From Paratinospora sagittata (lineage: Eukaryota > Streptophyta > Magnoliopsida > Ranunculales > Menispermaceae): a stretch of DNA of 64,000 bases. This document shows, in pieces, positions 1 through 12,600 of the stretch (within the stretch, counting starts at the first letter, position 1; every line of letters begins with the position of its first letter). The stretch covers positions 575,501-639,500 of the forward strand of contig CM069598.1 of NCBI GenBank assembly GCA_035771175.1, read 5' to 3'. Position numbers and translations under genes: made by a program. The notes under the pieces are model-generated. The model did not search any database and was not told where the DNA came from. It saw only the letters and a list, made by a program, of their open reading frames with translations.

Positions 1-560
1 ATAACTTCAGGTTAGTTTGATTCGGGTTGATCAAGTTGGTCTACTTCAATATATTGATTCTAAATTCTCATTTCATAATATAATTCTTAAGAAAAATACA
101 AATCTAACTATAAATTTTTTAAGTCAAATATAAATATAACTGAATTTTATATAATGTTTTCTTTCATATTTTATTTATGAGATTTTATTAAATTATTATA
201 GGTGACTAATAAAAATGCTAAAGCAACACTTAATAATATTCTTAGTGAGTTGGGTTGACCGGATTCTGTTTTGTAAAACCTTGACCTAACCCAAACTTGA
301 TCGGGTTGCTAATTCCTAACCCAACTCAACCCATATGATTTGGGTCGGGTTGTTTGGCAGGATAAACAACCTAACTCTAATATCCCCCTTCAAACTCAGG
401 TGGTGGCTGCAAGAACATCGAGAGTTTGTCAATAAGAAATCTAAAGTACTAAACGGAATGTAACTTTGTGAAGAAGTTTACGAGCTACAAAGATGAGTAG
501 AAAAATGACAAATTGACAGCCCAATTTGGAGATGTTGATGAGTGAGATAACAATCTAACT
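1..560 (-). mobile_element. Degraded Ty1-copia retrotransposon 3' end (RNase H tail plus 3' LTR part)
   Basis: Read on the minus strand, about 560-370 encodes the remains of a copia RNase H C-terminus. The pieces FFTKLHS and FLIDKLSMF, then a PPPEFEGGY end, are interrupted by stop codons. The known family pattern at this place is DLFTKAL followed by a KLGM-like motif. A purine-rich tract (GAAGGGGGA, near 381-389) follows, as expected for a polypurine tract just before a 3' LTR. The rest of the LTR, rich in GGGTTGGGTTAGG-like sequence, would run off the left edge. Nothing intact is left. The call rests on these short motifs only. Confidence 0.5.
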
Positions 561-1903
561 CGATATGAATAGTCTTCTAAAATCTGTTTGAATGTGGTTA
601 CCATATTTAAATGGCACAAAAAATCATTTGGAAAATTTTTGGCTTTTCATGAACCAAAACATCATATATGATATAGCATCTTAAAATGTTTCAGTTTGGT
701 TGATCTTATGATATCATTTATTTATGCCTAATCTAGGATAATGATGATACCCAGGTTTTTCTTTATTTTAGTTTAAATTGTTTCAGTGGGAATGCATCTT
801 ATAATACTGAATTTTTTTTTCACCCATAGCAACTGCATGAACTACTTTTTATGTCATACATTATTGACTGCTTCTTATTCATTGAGCAGGGATATCACTA
901 CAACTTTCCCAAGCTTTGTATTTCATTCACAAGTCGACGACACCTAGGGCCTTTTCTAGCTTGAAGTTTACAGGTCATGTTAATGATGGTTCTGTGTTCT
1001 TTTTCGTTTCTAGGCATTACATGTTTATGTACTTAAAAGAGTCCAAAGAAAGCTTTTTCGGATTATATTTGTGACTTCGGGAAAGTGTGTGTGCATTGTA
1101 TTTGTATTTTCAATGTGTATACAATTTATATTTATTGATTGATGATGCATTCAACTAAATTGGCAAGACAAGTTTGTTGTGCATACCTAGTAGCCACCAG
1201 ACTATAATGGTAGCCAAGAGTGTTAGCATTTTAGCTCTGCTGTAATGCTATCATGTGACAAATAAGCCTTGCATGGGCAACTATATCTGTTAGATGCCTT
1301 ATATACCTTGGGCAATCCTGAATTCCCCATTCAAGTGTAATTCATCTATTTCTTTTTAAATGTTACAAACTCAAGTTTTCAAGCTTCAGTTGTCGAATTG
1401 TAGTTTATTGTTTTTTAAGCTAGCGATCTTTCACCAGCAAGTTCAATGGCTACCACCTTTCCAGTGATGGGAGTTGAGAGAAGGCAGGGTACTCTCCATT
1501 CCAAGGTGTACGTGAGCTGTTATCAGTTTCTTATAATCTCACTTTTTGCCGGCTAGATTTGGTGCATAGTTACTTTGTTCACAAAACAAAATTCGAGTGA
1601 GCCAACCCGCTTTTACGCATAAGCATGCCACATAGATAAAGTGATAACTTTAATAATAACAATATCGTCTATGACAATAGCAACTTCTTGGAATCAAATT
1701 AAAATCAAACAGTTTCTTTTAGGGTTATCACAAATCATTCCTCTATGCTATACCCTCGTCCCGAAAAGGAAATGTCCAACCGTTCCCCCACCCTCCCCCT
1801 TTACCATACCGTTCCCACAAAAAAGGGAAAATTATAAAAAAAGAACAAACAAAAAACAAAAAAGGAAATGAAAATGTCTAGACTCAAGTCCGTATCTTGC
1901 TGT
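561..1903. other. Intergenic, downstream of HSP90
   Basis: AT-rich sequence without a supportable gene. The part next to 1904, on the minus strand, must hold the HSP90 3' UTR. No boundary can be fixed because no single polyadenylation signal stands out. Confidence 0.5.
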
Positions 1904-4789
1904 TTAGTCAACTTCCTCCATCTTGCTGCCCTCGGCATCAGCATCCTCCAATGGAGGCATGTCAGTGTCAGCATCAGCTTCAGCAGCATCCTCATCAATG
2001 CTCAGCCCCAGCTTGAGCATCCTGTGGATACGGTTCCCAAATGTGTTGGGCTCTTCCAGGCTAAATCCTGAGGTGAGCATGGCAGTCTCAAATAGCAGCA
2101 GAACCAAATCTTTCACAGACTTGTCATTCTTATCTGCATCGGCTCTCTTCCTGAGTTCTTCCATGATTGGGTTCTCTGGGTTGATCTCCATGGTCTTCTT
2201 GCTAGACATGTATCCAGCCATGCTCGAGTCTCTTAGAGCTTGTGCCTTCATAATCCTCTCCATGTTCGCTGTCCATCCATACTCTCCAGTAACCAAACAA
2301 CAGGGAGAATCCACAACACGGTCTGAAACCACTACCTTCTCCACCTTGTCGCCCAGCACATCCTTCATCACCTTGCACAGCCCCTCGAATTGCTCCATCA
2401 AGGCCTCTTTCTTCTTCTTTTCATCCTCGCTCTCATCCAATTTCAGACCCTCCTTGGTTGCAGAAACCAGCTTCTTACCCTCAAATTCCTTCAATTGACC
2501 AATGGCATACTCATCGATGGCATCAACCATGTAGAGAACTTCATATCCCTTCTTCTTCAACTTCTCAAGGAAGGGAGAGTTCTCAACAGCCTTCTTGCTC
2601 TCACCAGTGATGTAGTAGATGTCGCTTTGTCCTTCCTTCATCCTGGTTACGTAGTCTTTCAGACTGGTCATCTCATCTCCACTCTTAGTGGAGTGGTATC
2701 GAAGCAATTCTGCAATCTTTGTTTTGTTCTGAGAGTCCTCATGGATTCCAAGCTTGAGGTTCTTGGAGAAAGCCTCGTAGAACTTGTTATAGTCTTCCTT
2801 GTTCTCAGCAATCTCGAAGAAGAGCTCAATGCACTTCTTCACCAGGTTCTTTCGGATGACCTTGAGGATCTTATTCTGCTGCAGCATTTCTCTGGAAATG
2901 TTAAGAGGAAGGTCTTCTGAATCAACAATACCCTTAACAAAGCCTAGGTACTCTGGAATCAACTCCTCACAGTTGTCCATGATGAAAACACGGCGTACAT
3001 AGAGCTTGATATTGTTGGGCTTCTTCCTTGTGTCAAAAAGATCAAAAGGTGCCCTCTTAGGCACAAAAAGAATTGCCTTAAATTCAAGCTGACCCTCAAC
3101 TGAGAAATGTTTCACAGCAAGGTGCTCCTCCCAGTCATTTGTCAAGCTCTTGTAGAACGCAGAATACTCTTCCTTAGTAATTTCCTCTGGCTTTCTCATC
3201 CAGATGGGCTTCTGCTTGTTCACCAAAGACCACTCATGTGAAACCTCCTTAATCTTTTTCTTCTTCTTCTCTTCCTTTTCCTTCTCTTCATCAACCTCTT
3301 CCACTTTCCCCTCCTCATCCTTCTTATCTTCTTCATCCTCATCATCAGAAATCTCCTTCTCTGTGGTCTTCTCGGTCCAGATAGAAATAGGGTAGCTGAT
3401 GAACTCTGAGTGCTTCTTTATCAAATCCTTGAGCCTCTGCTCCTCAAGATACTCCAGCTGGTCCTCCTTAAGGAAGAGGGTCATCTTAGTACCCCTGCCA
3501 AAGTTCTCTCCAGAGGTATCCCGGGTGACAGTGAAAGAGCCACCGGCCTGAGATTCCCAAATGTACTGCTCATCATCATTGTGCTTTGATGTAACAATCA
3601 CCTTCTCAGCAACAAGATAAGCAGAGTAGAAGCCAACACCAAACTGGCCAATCATGCTCACATCCGCACCAGCAGCCAAGGCTTCCATAAATTCCTTGGT
3701 GCCCGACCTTGCTATGGTACCAAGATTGTTAACCAGGTCTGCATAACATAACAAGCCTTTGAAGTAAGCATCAAGGTGCAAATTGGCATTAGTAGAAACA
3801 GAATGAAGGAGAAAGCTAACCACTCACCGGACTTGGTCATTCCAATTCCAGTGTCAATGATGGTCAGAGTGTTGTTGGTCTTATCAGGGATAATGTGGAT
3901 GAAGAGCTCAGGTTGGGCTTCAAGCTTGCTTTTGTCAGTCAAGCTTTCGAAACGGATCTTGTCAAGAGCCTTCATAGATAACATTCAATTTCACAAATCA
4001 GAATTATTATATCGTTAGAGATATACATTGCAACACAGAAAAATTCTTTACTGAAATTCTATTATCTTCGGAGAGGGAAGGAGGGGAAGGGGGAGTGACT
4101 AGCTCCGAGAACTTTGAGCAAATTACTATTACTTAGTTACAAGCACAAATAAAGGGTTCTTAGCTTAAATTAAAAACTAGAGAAGAGGTAAGCACAGAAT
4201 CAGGGCACGCATTAGTTGACTTGTTTTGCAATACATGAATCTAGATTACAGAGTTATGGAAATCCAATGAGATCCAAACAAACACTCGCAGCAAACACGT
4301 CTAGTGCCTACGACGCTTAATACAACGTCTAAATCCTTCACTAAAGCAGATCAAATAGAACTGAACAGCAGCGCATTAGCTCTTACGAAAGTTCATAAAA
4401 GATACTAGAAAATGTGCACCAAAAAGAAATCACCGCAAATAATACACGAACTATATATAACCACAGCAAATCAAAAGCATTCTCTCAGCTATGCTTTTTC
4501 TTAAAAAATAAAAATAAAAAATCAAGTGATTCATAGATTCGAGATCCATTTCAACATCATCATAAAATCATCTCCAAGGTTATCAAAATAGGAGGAAACA
4601 AAAACCAAGTACATCAAAGTAGAAAACAAATCATAAGAGAACACTCTTAAGAAAACTCACATCCGAAGAATTGCTAATGAGCTCTCTGAGAAAGATCTCT
4701 TTGTTACTGTAAAAAGTGTTGATGATCAAGCTCAAGAGCTGATTGATCTCAGCCTGGAACGCAAACGTCTCCGTCTCCGTCTCCGCCAT
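1904..4789 (-). CDS. HSP90: Cytosolic heat shock protein 90 (HSP90), complete, 3 exons
   Basis: ATP-dependent chaperone of the cytosol that matures kinases, receptors and NLR proteins with co-chaperones. Exons on the minus strand are 4789-4661, 3969-3828 and 3738-1904. All junctions are GT-AG and the joined frame gives 701 residues, the usual length for plant cytosolic HSP90. The first exon reads [19 protein letters not shown] and contains NKEIFLREL. The GHKL ATPase motifs follow: ISNSSDALDKIR (split by intron 1), DTGIGM and [16 protein letters not shown] charged acidic/lysine linker lies at about residues 215-255. The middle domain has [13 protein letters not shown]. The C-terminus is MEEVD, the TPR co-chaperone docking motif that marks the cytosolic isoform; the ER form ends in KDEL. 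Introns are 691 and 89 bp. Constitutive versus heat-induced status cannot be decided from the coding sequence. Confidence 0.97.
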
Positions 4790-4910
4790 TGACAATTAGA
4801 GAAGCTTTCTCTCGAAATAGATCTTAACAAACGAGAGCAAATGAGAAAGCTCTTAGAAATCTAGGGTTTAGCAGAAACAATACATCCGTCTTCGTAAATG
4901 AAACCCTCCT

Positions 4911-4918
4911 TTTATATA
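4911..4918 (-). promoter_or_regulatory. TATA box of HSP90
   Basis: On the minus strand the sequence reads TCTATATAAAAGG, 122 bp upstream of the HSP90 start codon. That distance suits a TATA box with a leader of roughly 90 bases. Position and sequence are observed; function is inferred. Confidence 0.6.
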
Positions 4919-4931
4919 GAACTGGTAGGGT

Positions 4932-4944
4932 TTCTAGATCCTTC
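4932..4944. promoter_or_regulatory. Possible imperfect heat-shock element
   Basis: TTCTAGATCCTTC fits the TTCnnGAAnnTTC heat-shock element with one mismatch (GAT for GAA). It lies just upstream of the TATA box. A single imperfect element is weak support for heat induction. Confidence 0.3.
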
Positions 4945-5224
4945 CATTCGTGAGTTTTGGTGACGTGTTGAAGAGGTTGGGCGTATGTGCGGGAGTTTTG
5001 TGTACCGTCGGATGAGATTCTTAAGAAAAACGATCTCCGAATAAATTGCGAATCGGACCAATCGTTTACTAAGTCCGCGTCTTATAGAAGAGTCTAGAAT
5101 TTCACATCCTATGGTCGTGTCGAACTCTGATTCGGCAGCACTCGTAGAAAGGTCGATAGGGTTTCGAACTTAACCATGATATGCGTAGACCCCCTTGACT
5201 TTAAAATTCTTATTTAAAGAAAGA

Positions 5225-5230
<6 letters not shown>

Positions 5231-5262
<32 letters not shown>
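5231..5262. repeat. (AT)n microsatellite
   Basis: An A-run followed by an uninterrupted AT dinucleotide array of about 16 units upstream of the HSP90 promoter. Confidence 0.8.
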
Positions 5263-5264
<2 letters not shown>

Positions 5265-5454
5265 CTAATTTGTGTAATAACTTGTGTTTGTATTGATAAT
5301 ATATAAAAGCATGTTATTTTATTATGTTGAAATTTGACTTAATTTTGTTAGTCACATTTATCTTAAGTAATTTGACCCAAGTTAAACATCAAGTAAGATC
5401 GACTATTGTTTTTAGCAATTATGGTCATTCTTTTATTTTTTTTATATGAGAAAA

Positions 5455-5645
5455 AAGATTAAATGAGGAAAGACTATCCCACTTTAAGATGAGGTCTGCC
5501 ACAAGCCTCAAAGAGTGTAATAGTGGTACCTGTAAATTGCTCACCAATGAAGGACATCTTTCAATTCTAGGGACAAGGACGACTGACGTATGATTTGAAC
5601 CTTCGTTTATAGCGAGGAGTTGAATTTTTTAATCAACTGGGCCAA
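5455..5645 (-). mobile_element. tRNA-derived SINE-like element
   Basis: On the minus strand a Pol III A-box-like stretch (TTGGCCCAGTTGATT, near 5630) is followed by a B-box-like GGTTCAAATC (near 5593-5602) and an unrelated body. This order and spacing suit a tRNA-derived SINE. No cloverleaf forms, so it is not a tRNA gene. The ends are approximate and I saw no clear target duplication. Confidence 0.4.
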
Positions 5646-6683
5646 CTCTTCTCAAATACTAAATATGAGTTTATTTTTAATTGTTTTCGTATGTTAATTA
5701 GATACTAACATACTTAACTCAATTAATTTTTTTTGGCTACATTGAAAGAAAAGAAAAAAAAAAAAAAACAGCTACATATGGCTACATGAATTTACCCCTT
5801 TTACTATACTCTATTAATGCCTAAATTGACACTAAGAATGTTATATTTTATTAGAATAAAATTTTCTTTTCTTATTTATTTATATTTTATTTTTTTGTTT
5901 GTAACCAAGTGGTGTCTCCTAAGCTAGTTTAAGCACATCACAAAAACTAATTCGTTTAAAACAAACATTTCTGAAAAGGACATAATAACATTTTACTTTA
6001 TGTGTGAGCGTTCTTATACGTGATCACAATTATAACACAAAGATAGACTCGGACATAAAATTATTATAGAAATTAGAACATAAAACCTTATAGAAATTCA
6101 TCTTCCTACCCCTTCATTAAACCAATTACGATAAGTGATAAATTTTCCAGTACATTTGTCAAATTTAAGTTTAGTTATTTGTAAAGATTTGCAAATATCC
6201 TAGGCAGAGTTAATCATATACCATCACAATTTTATTTTGGTTGTGTTAACAAAGTTTGGTGAGCATGTCCATAAAAATGAACTCATTTGACAACCTAAGC
6301 GCCGAACCACCACAAAGTTTGGTGAGCATGTCCATAAAAATGAACTCATTTGACAACCTAAGCGCCTAACCGGTGGTTCGGTACATCCGATTCCCAAACA
6401 AATGCGCACCGCGGGCCCTTAATCCGGCGCATCGTAACAACGATAATACCTCCTCCATCGCGTTAACCGGGATCTGAATCAAGTGAAAACGGTTTTGCTT
6501 GTACTGAGGTCGCGTGTTCTTATTATTAGCTCGTCGACGTCGTTCATTCTCAGAACAACAATTCAGGGCGAAAATTAATTTCTGTTGTCGCGTGCATCAG
6601 ATCCAGTGCTCGAAGAATTGAAGTTAATCGCTATATTCTCGTTTAGCTTTTAAGTGAATTCGTCTTGGATTAGTGATCCAATT
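5646..6683. other. Upstream region of the SFT2-like gene
   Basis: AT-rich up to about 6200, then a 63-bp tandem duplication, then a more GC-balanced stretch (6370-6683) that probably contains the promoter and 5' leader of the gene starting at 6684. No clear TATA box was identified. Confidence 0.4.
6249..6367. repeat. Tandem duplication, 63-bp period, two copies
   Basis: The block starting ACAAAGTTTGGTGAGCATG occurs at 6249 and again at 6312. The two copies are identical over about 56 bp, up to the AAGCGCC before 6367. The near-identity indicates a recent duplication. Confidence 0.9.
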
Positions 6684-9600
6684 ATGCAGAACACTGCTCA
6701 AGCGTGGTTCACAGGGGATCCGACCAGCAACGATCAGCAGAAATCGTCGTCTCTGCTTGCCGATTGGAACTCGTATGCGGCTTCGAGAGATTCGGATGAG
6801 GCTGGATCTTCGAGCCTAGGGTTTGATATTGAAGCCGCCGTTAGAACTGCCAATGATAAGGTCACCGGCACCTTCAATGTGTAAGATCAAGTGTTAGACT
6901 TTCAGTTTTTTATGATTGTGAAGCCTGATCTAGGTTTAAGTGTTCGATTTATCTGTTAGTGGAGCTTTTTGCTGGTTAAATTGTCTTGGAATTTAGGATT
7001 TTGGTGTTAGTGAACTGTATCTAAACTTTGATTTACGGATTGCTTTTTGTGCATGATCTTCCTTTGGCTTCTAATTTGTGTCGAATCCATGTTCGGAGTT
7101 GTTTCTTTCTTTTCATCAACAATACAAACTATATCTGGTTTTCTCTTGTTTGCATTGTAAATTATAAGGATTATAGTCTTTATGCTTAGTTTCGAAATAA
7201 TTCAAGATAGAAACAGTGACCAGTGTAGTGTTAGAGTAATATTATATTTGGTGAAATATAGGTTAGGTTTTAGTATATTAGAGTACTTATTTATATTAGG
7301 TGCAGTTTAGTAATTTTGTGTTTTTTAGTAGCTATATAAGCGTTGCTTAATTTCTTTTGTACACACACTCTTTTAAAGAATTATCAATGAAACCCTAGCC
7401 GCCTTTCTGTCTTCTCTTTTGTCACATGGTATTAGAGCAAGTTCGATCGTTATGAGTATTGTTATGTGATTAGAGTTGCAACATTGGTGCGGGTAAGAGA
7501 GTCGGAATGTGTGACGTTCTTTCTATTGGTGTTCGACTGCTACAAAGAAGAAATTACCAAAGAGCGTGCTGCTAGAAGATATTGAAGAAGGGAATCAGTG
7601 GGTATATTTTATTAAAGAAATGAATATTGGAAACTCCATTGTAATTTGACGGTGGTGGCCTTGCAGTAGATTAATTGAGATTGCATTAGGTTTTAGTGGT
7701 TATTATTTGCATGAGAAAAATCAGTTTTTTAGAGTTTTTTTGTTTTTAAGAATTGGAAACATTAGCATCATGACGGATGACTTGCTTTATTTAATTACCA
7801 TTTTTGGAACTATTGGTGTGCAAGAGATTTAGTTCCAATCGTTTGATTTTGGATTTTGGAACAAATTGATTTGTGATTATTATAACCACTTGGATTTTGG
7901 ATTTGAGATTTGGGATAAGTTTGATAATTTCTTTTGGTAAAAATTACTATGATGGGTGAAAAAGATGATTCTCTTCACTCTATTAGCGTGCGATTGGATG
8001 AAAAAAATTATTCTTATTGGAATTATGTGATGAAATTTTTTTTGAAGGAAAAGAAATTATGGGGTTATGTTACTGGTGCATTCATCATGCCCACTGATAA
8101 AAAACATGAAAGATATGCAAATCTGTTAGATACATGAGATGCTAATAATTTTAAAATTATTACTTGGATTAATAATTCTGTTGAGCACTCTATTGGCACG
8201 TAGTTGGTGAAGTATGAAACAAGTAAAGAAGTTTGCAATCATTCAACAAGGTTGTAGATGTGTAGTTTTTTGGACGACAAAAAAAATAAAAATTGCATTT
8301 GGATTTTGCAGCAACCTGAGAGATGATTGCACTCGAATTTGCAGCAATATGAAATATGATTGCATTGGAATCTGCAACAATCTGAAAGATGATTGCATTG
8401 GAATCTGCAACAATCTGAAAGATGATTGCATTTGAATTTGCAGCAATCTGAAATATGATTGAATTGGAATTTGCAGCAATTTGAAAATTAATTGCATTTG
8501 AATTTGCAGCAATCTGAAACATGATTGCATTGGAATTTGCAGCAATTTGAAAGATGTTTGCATTTGGATTTGCAACAATCTGAAATATGATTGCATTTGG
8601 TTGTTAATCTTTGCATTTGATCGTTTTTTTTTGGAGTATGTGGTCTTGACACATGTTTTTGCATTGACGTTCTACTTCTCTCCTTCCGCTGGATGACAAC
8701 ACTACGTTCCTAATATTGCAAGCTCATGAATGTCTCCACAACCATGAGCTTGAGGGGGGATGTTAGAGTAATATTATATTTGGTGAAATATGGGTTAGGT
8801 TTTAGTATATTAGAGTACTTATTTATATTAGATGCAGTTTAGTAATTTTGTGTTTTTTAGTAGCTATATAAGCTTTGCTTAATTTCTTTTGTACACCCAC
8901 TCTTTTAGTGAATTATCAATGAAACCCTAGCCGTCTTTCTGTCTTCTCTTTTGTCTCAACCACAACTTCAAAGATTTCAATGGACTTGAGTTTTCTAATG
9001 ATAGCTGAAAAATGCATTTGAACATTGGAATATTTACTTAATCTAGTGAGTTTAATTATCTCCTCTTGTGCGATTCATTTTATATGATCATTTTCCATGA
9101 TTCATTTTGTATGATAGGTTTATTTTGATAATGAATATTAGATTGGTCTATGGTTGTCGACTGGCTAGATGTGTTTGACATGGATCCTAGTTTTTAAGTA
9201 TTTCTGCTAGATTCTTTTTGCTAATGGTGCTGGGAAGTTGCTTTGTTTGATTTTGTCAGTGATAGTTAGGTAGGTCCACTGTGATGCATGGGATTGATGT
9301 TTGAGCGTGGATAATATTCTTTTATTATTTTAGTCTCCCTGTTAATTTGAGGCAAGATAACCTATGTAAATTGTACTCAACTCAAAAAAGCCTTTTCTCA
9401 ACTTTATGAGATTGGCTATATGAATCCTCTTCCTTCACTGTGCTCTAGTAAAGGCTAAGTCGACATTATATTACTAGTAATTATACCTTTCTTAATTATC
9501 TTTGTCTATGTTATCTTTTGATCTTATTCTTCCACTATCTTTATCATAGATTGTTAATAGGTCACTCTTCTTAACCGGTGCTTCCAAAATGACCTATTAA

Positions 9601-12600
9601 CAATCGACAGAAATGCTAGAGGTACAAGGAGACCTAAATAAACTAGACAGATAATTTGGAAAACATAACTACTTGTAGTATGAATGTTGACGTAGTCCTT
9701 GATAGAGCCTACTTTTAGTATAAATTAGTTTGTGCAAAACCCAGTTTGGTTCGATTTTCACCAAAAATCGAAACCGAACTGAACTTGAATCGGTTTGGTT
9801 TTTTTGAAACTGAAACCGAACTGAACTATTTTTCAAACCGAACCAAACTTGTTCGGTTTGGGTTGATCGGGTTACGTATGTCAATTTTACAACTATAAAT
9901 CTTATAGTTAACATTATTTTACCTTTTCAAAACACATTCAATCCTTCCAATAATATAATATATAATTCTATCATTAAAATTAAAACACAAAATACATTAT
10001 TATATTCAATAACAAGAATACTAAAAAAGACTGGCATTCATAGGAAAATTTCTGCAACATCTTTTCCATCCAAAGCCTTTATTAAGTCAATTTCTTATGT
10101 ATCTGCACATCCAATTCCAAATATCCAATAGTTAAACAAATAAAAATTAAAAGTAAGTCCAAAGGATATTTTAATAATGTTCCTACATATTTAACTAGCT
10201 CATACCATAGTCAAAGACTTGAAGCAATATTATTCAAGATAACAAACCAAGTATCAAAAAAGGAAAAAAAAAAACAAATTGGTTATTACAAGTTCAACTT
10301 CAATCCCCAAATGGCATAAAAGTGATCAAATTAACATGGTTCTAATGACAAGAGCTTGATATGCTAGCAAAAGTGCCGAATATATATAATTCCATTGACC
10401 GCATCTTCACAACTGCAATCTTCACTATCATAAACACTGCATTTATTAAAAACAAAGTATCATGATCTAATTTGAAAAAAACAAAAAAAACGACATATTT
10501 CTAGTTACTCATTTTAATTAAAACTTAAAAATTATTCCTAAATTCTAGCTATTCACTTAAAAATGCTCTAAGTTTTTCAAGGAAATTGAAGATGCAAAAG
10601 GCAAAAAAAAAAAAAGAGAAAAAAAAAGGAAGAAAAGAAAAGAAAAAGAAAAACTAGAAAGCAAGAATTTTGGTTTCAAAGACTTGAAAATTAGAAATGG
10701 AAGATTTTTCTCAGAAATCTAGCGCCAGAAACACAAAGCAACTTAGCAACATAAGTAAGCATTTAAATCTGGAAAATAACAGAGATTAAGATCAAATATC
10801 ACTTATGAATTAATCAATCACTTTCAAGCCTAAAAAACAAAAAATCACAATAAATGACAATCTAGAAATAAAAAACAGAGGCAAATCATAGACGAAATCT
10901 AGAAATACCTTCGTTGATTATTTTCTCTCCCGGATTTTTGTGATTCAGCTGGCTTTGAATATTCAAAATCAGAGGCGGAATCTCTTTGAAACCTAAAGGA
11001 GAAGATTTTAATGTGTAAATCGGCAGGTTGAAGAAAAACCCCAAAGAACGAAGAAGACTAGAAGAGATGTGAGAATGGGAGATGAGAAGAGAAGAGAATG
11101 GAGAAGGAAGAAATCGTTACCCTTGAATGGCATTGAAGAAATCAACAGGTTAAGACTGTTGGCGTTGGGTAGCAGCGGTCGGCGGAGATGGAGAAATGAG
11201 AAGGAAAATCGCAATCGAAAGTTGGAGATGGCGGAGATAGAGAAATGAGAATGGAAATCGCAGTCGTAGGTTGGAGTCTTTGGAGATGGCATTAGGGTTT
11301 GGGGTCGAAGAAATGAAATCGCAACAGCGGCGGAAAAGAAAGGAAATGGCGTTTTTTTTTCCTAGGTTTTAAACGTGTTAGGGTTTGGGAGAATGGGGTT
11401 AGAAGTGATGAATTTACCATATTACCCTCAACTTTGGTTCGGTTCAGGTTAACTTCGGTTTTCTAATACATAAACCGAAACTCGAACCGAACCGACCGAT
11501 TTTTTAAACTTCAAAACTGAAAACCGAACCGATTACATTGGTTTTTCGGTTTAGCCGGTCTGAATGAACACCCCTAGTATAAATGTTGACTTAGTCCTTG
11601 ATAGAGTAGAGTAGAGGAAGTGGATTCATGTAGCCAACTCCATTTAGTTGTGAAAAGACTTTTTTGAGTTGAAATTACAAATTAAATGTAAATATGAAAT
11701 TCCATTGAGTTAGATAAAAAATCGAAATAATTTGCAAAAAAAGACTTTCAATTACAAATTTATAAAAAAAAATAAAAATTCAAATGTTTCTTAGATAATG
11801 CCCCTTAACCTTCTAAATAATATTCAAGCTCAATTTCAAATGTTTGCCTCTTTCACTGTGCTCTATCAAGGGCAAAGAAATGTCCTAGCCTTTCACGTGG
11901 TCTGATTAAGTAGATTTATGTTGTAGTTGATCTGATTAAGTTTTACGTTTAAATGTAATAAATTGAAATTATGAAATCCCTAAAGAAGAAATAAAATAAG
12001 ATTAAATAAATTCTAATGTTGACTTAAAAAAGAAAAGAACATGTAGTTTATAAACTACATGTAATTAGCCCAACATTGACTTAGAAAGGAAAGAACGTGT
12101 AGTTTATATACTATGTATAATCAGCCCATAAATCTCGTCCATATGTTAAAGAGAGAAGTCTGTCTATGATTAGGAAAAAAAAAGTAAAAAAGAAAAAAGA
12201 GAGAGAATAGAAGTGATAAATAGGTTATTGCTCGTGCAATGTGCGTCAATTGAGATTAAATCTTACTTCACACCATTATATTTACAATTTAATATATTTT
12301 GATTTAAAGTTTAATCTAAACAAAATTGAACCAATCTAAACTTAAGAAAAGTCAAATGATTCAAATTGATCTACCCATACCAAACTAAACCGATTTTGTT
12401 TTGTTTGACTTCATTGTCTAGATCGCTTCTGTGCAGTTTTATTAATTTTAAAATCTCATTACCTTCAGTTTGGCTTAAGTTTCATCTTGAAACTAAACCA
12501 AACTGAACTATGAACACCCCTACTGGGAAAATCTGCTAAAAAACTTGGTATTTGGCTTGATATGTCTCATTGTATTTTACTGTAGCCATTTGGAAACAAT

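Larger units (their letters stand above)
7229..8958 (+). mobile_element. Non-autonomous copia-type LTR retrotransposon in SFT2 intron 1
   Basis: Two 198-bp LTRs (7229-7426 and 8761-8958) start TGTTAGAG and end in CA. They differ at about 8 positions, roughly 96% identity. The left LTR is followed at once by TGGTATTAGAGC, one mismatch from the TGGTATCAGAGC primer-binding site complementary to initiator tRNA-Met. A polypurine tract GAGGGGGGA directly precedes the right LTR. Inside is only a short gag start (7950-8137) and a 33-bp minisatellite; protease, integrase, reverse transcriptase and RNase H are all missing. No obvious 5-bp target duplication is seen (left flank TGTAG, right flank ACCAC). 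It is a gutted element that would need enzymes from an autonomous relative. Confidence 0.88.

Noticed and set aside
896..975. Possible exon flanked by an AG and a GT, with a frame reading LSQALYFIHKSTTPRAF
   Set aside because: It faintly recalls a kinase segment (L-x-YIH-x-x-T-x-P), but no catalytic motif follows and there are no neighbouring exons, so chance is more likely.
1923..3395. Plus-strand frames opposite HSP90 (191, 176 and 63 codons)
   Set aside because: Antisense shadows of the HSP90 coding exon.
8190..8596. Overlapping open frames of 73-117 codons on both strands
   Set aside because: They arise from the 33-bp minisatellite, whose period is a multiple of three. The periodic peptides are not gene-like.
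11008..11292. 94-codon minus-strand frame in SFT2 intron 1
   Set aside because: Ser/Phe/Leu-rich translation of a purine-rich repeat on the other strand; no domain.
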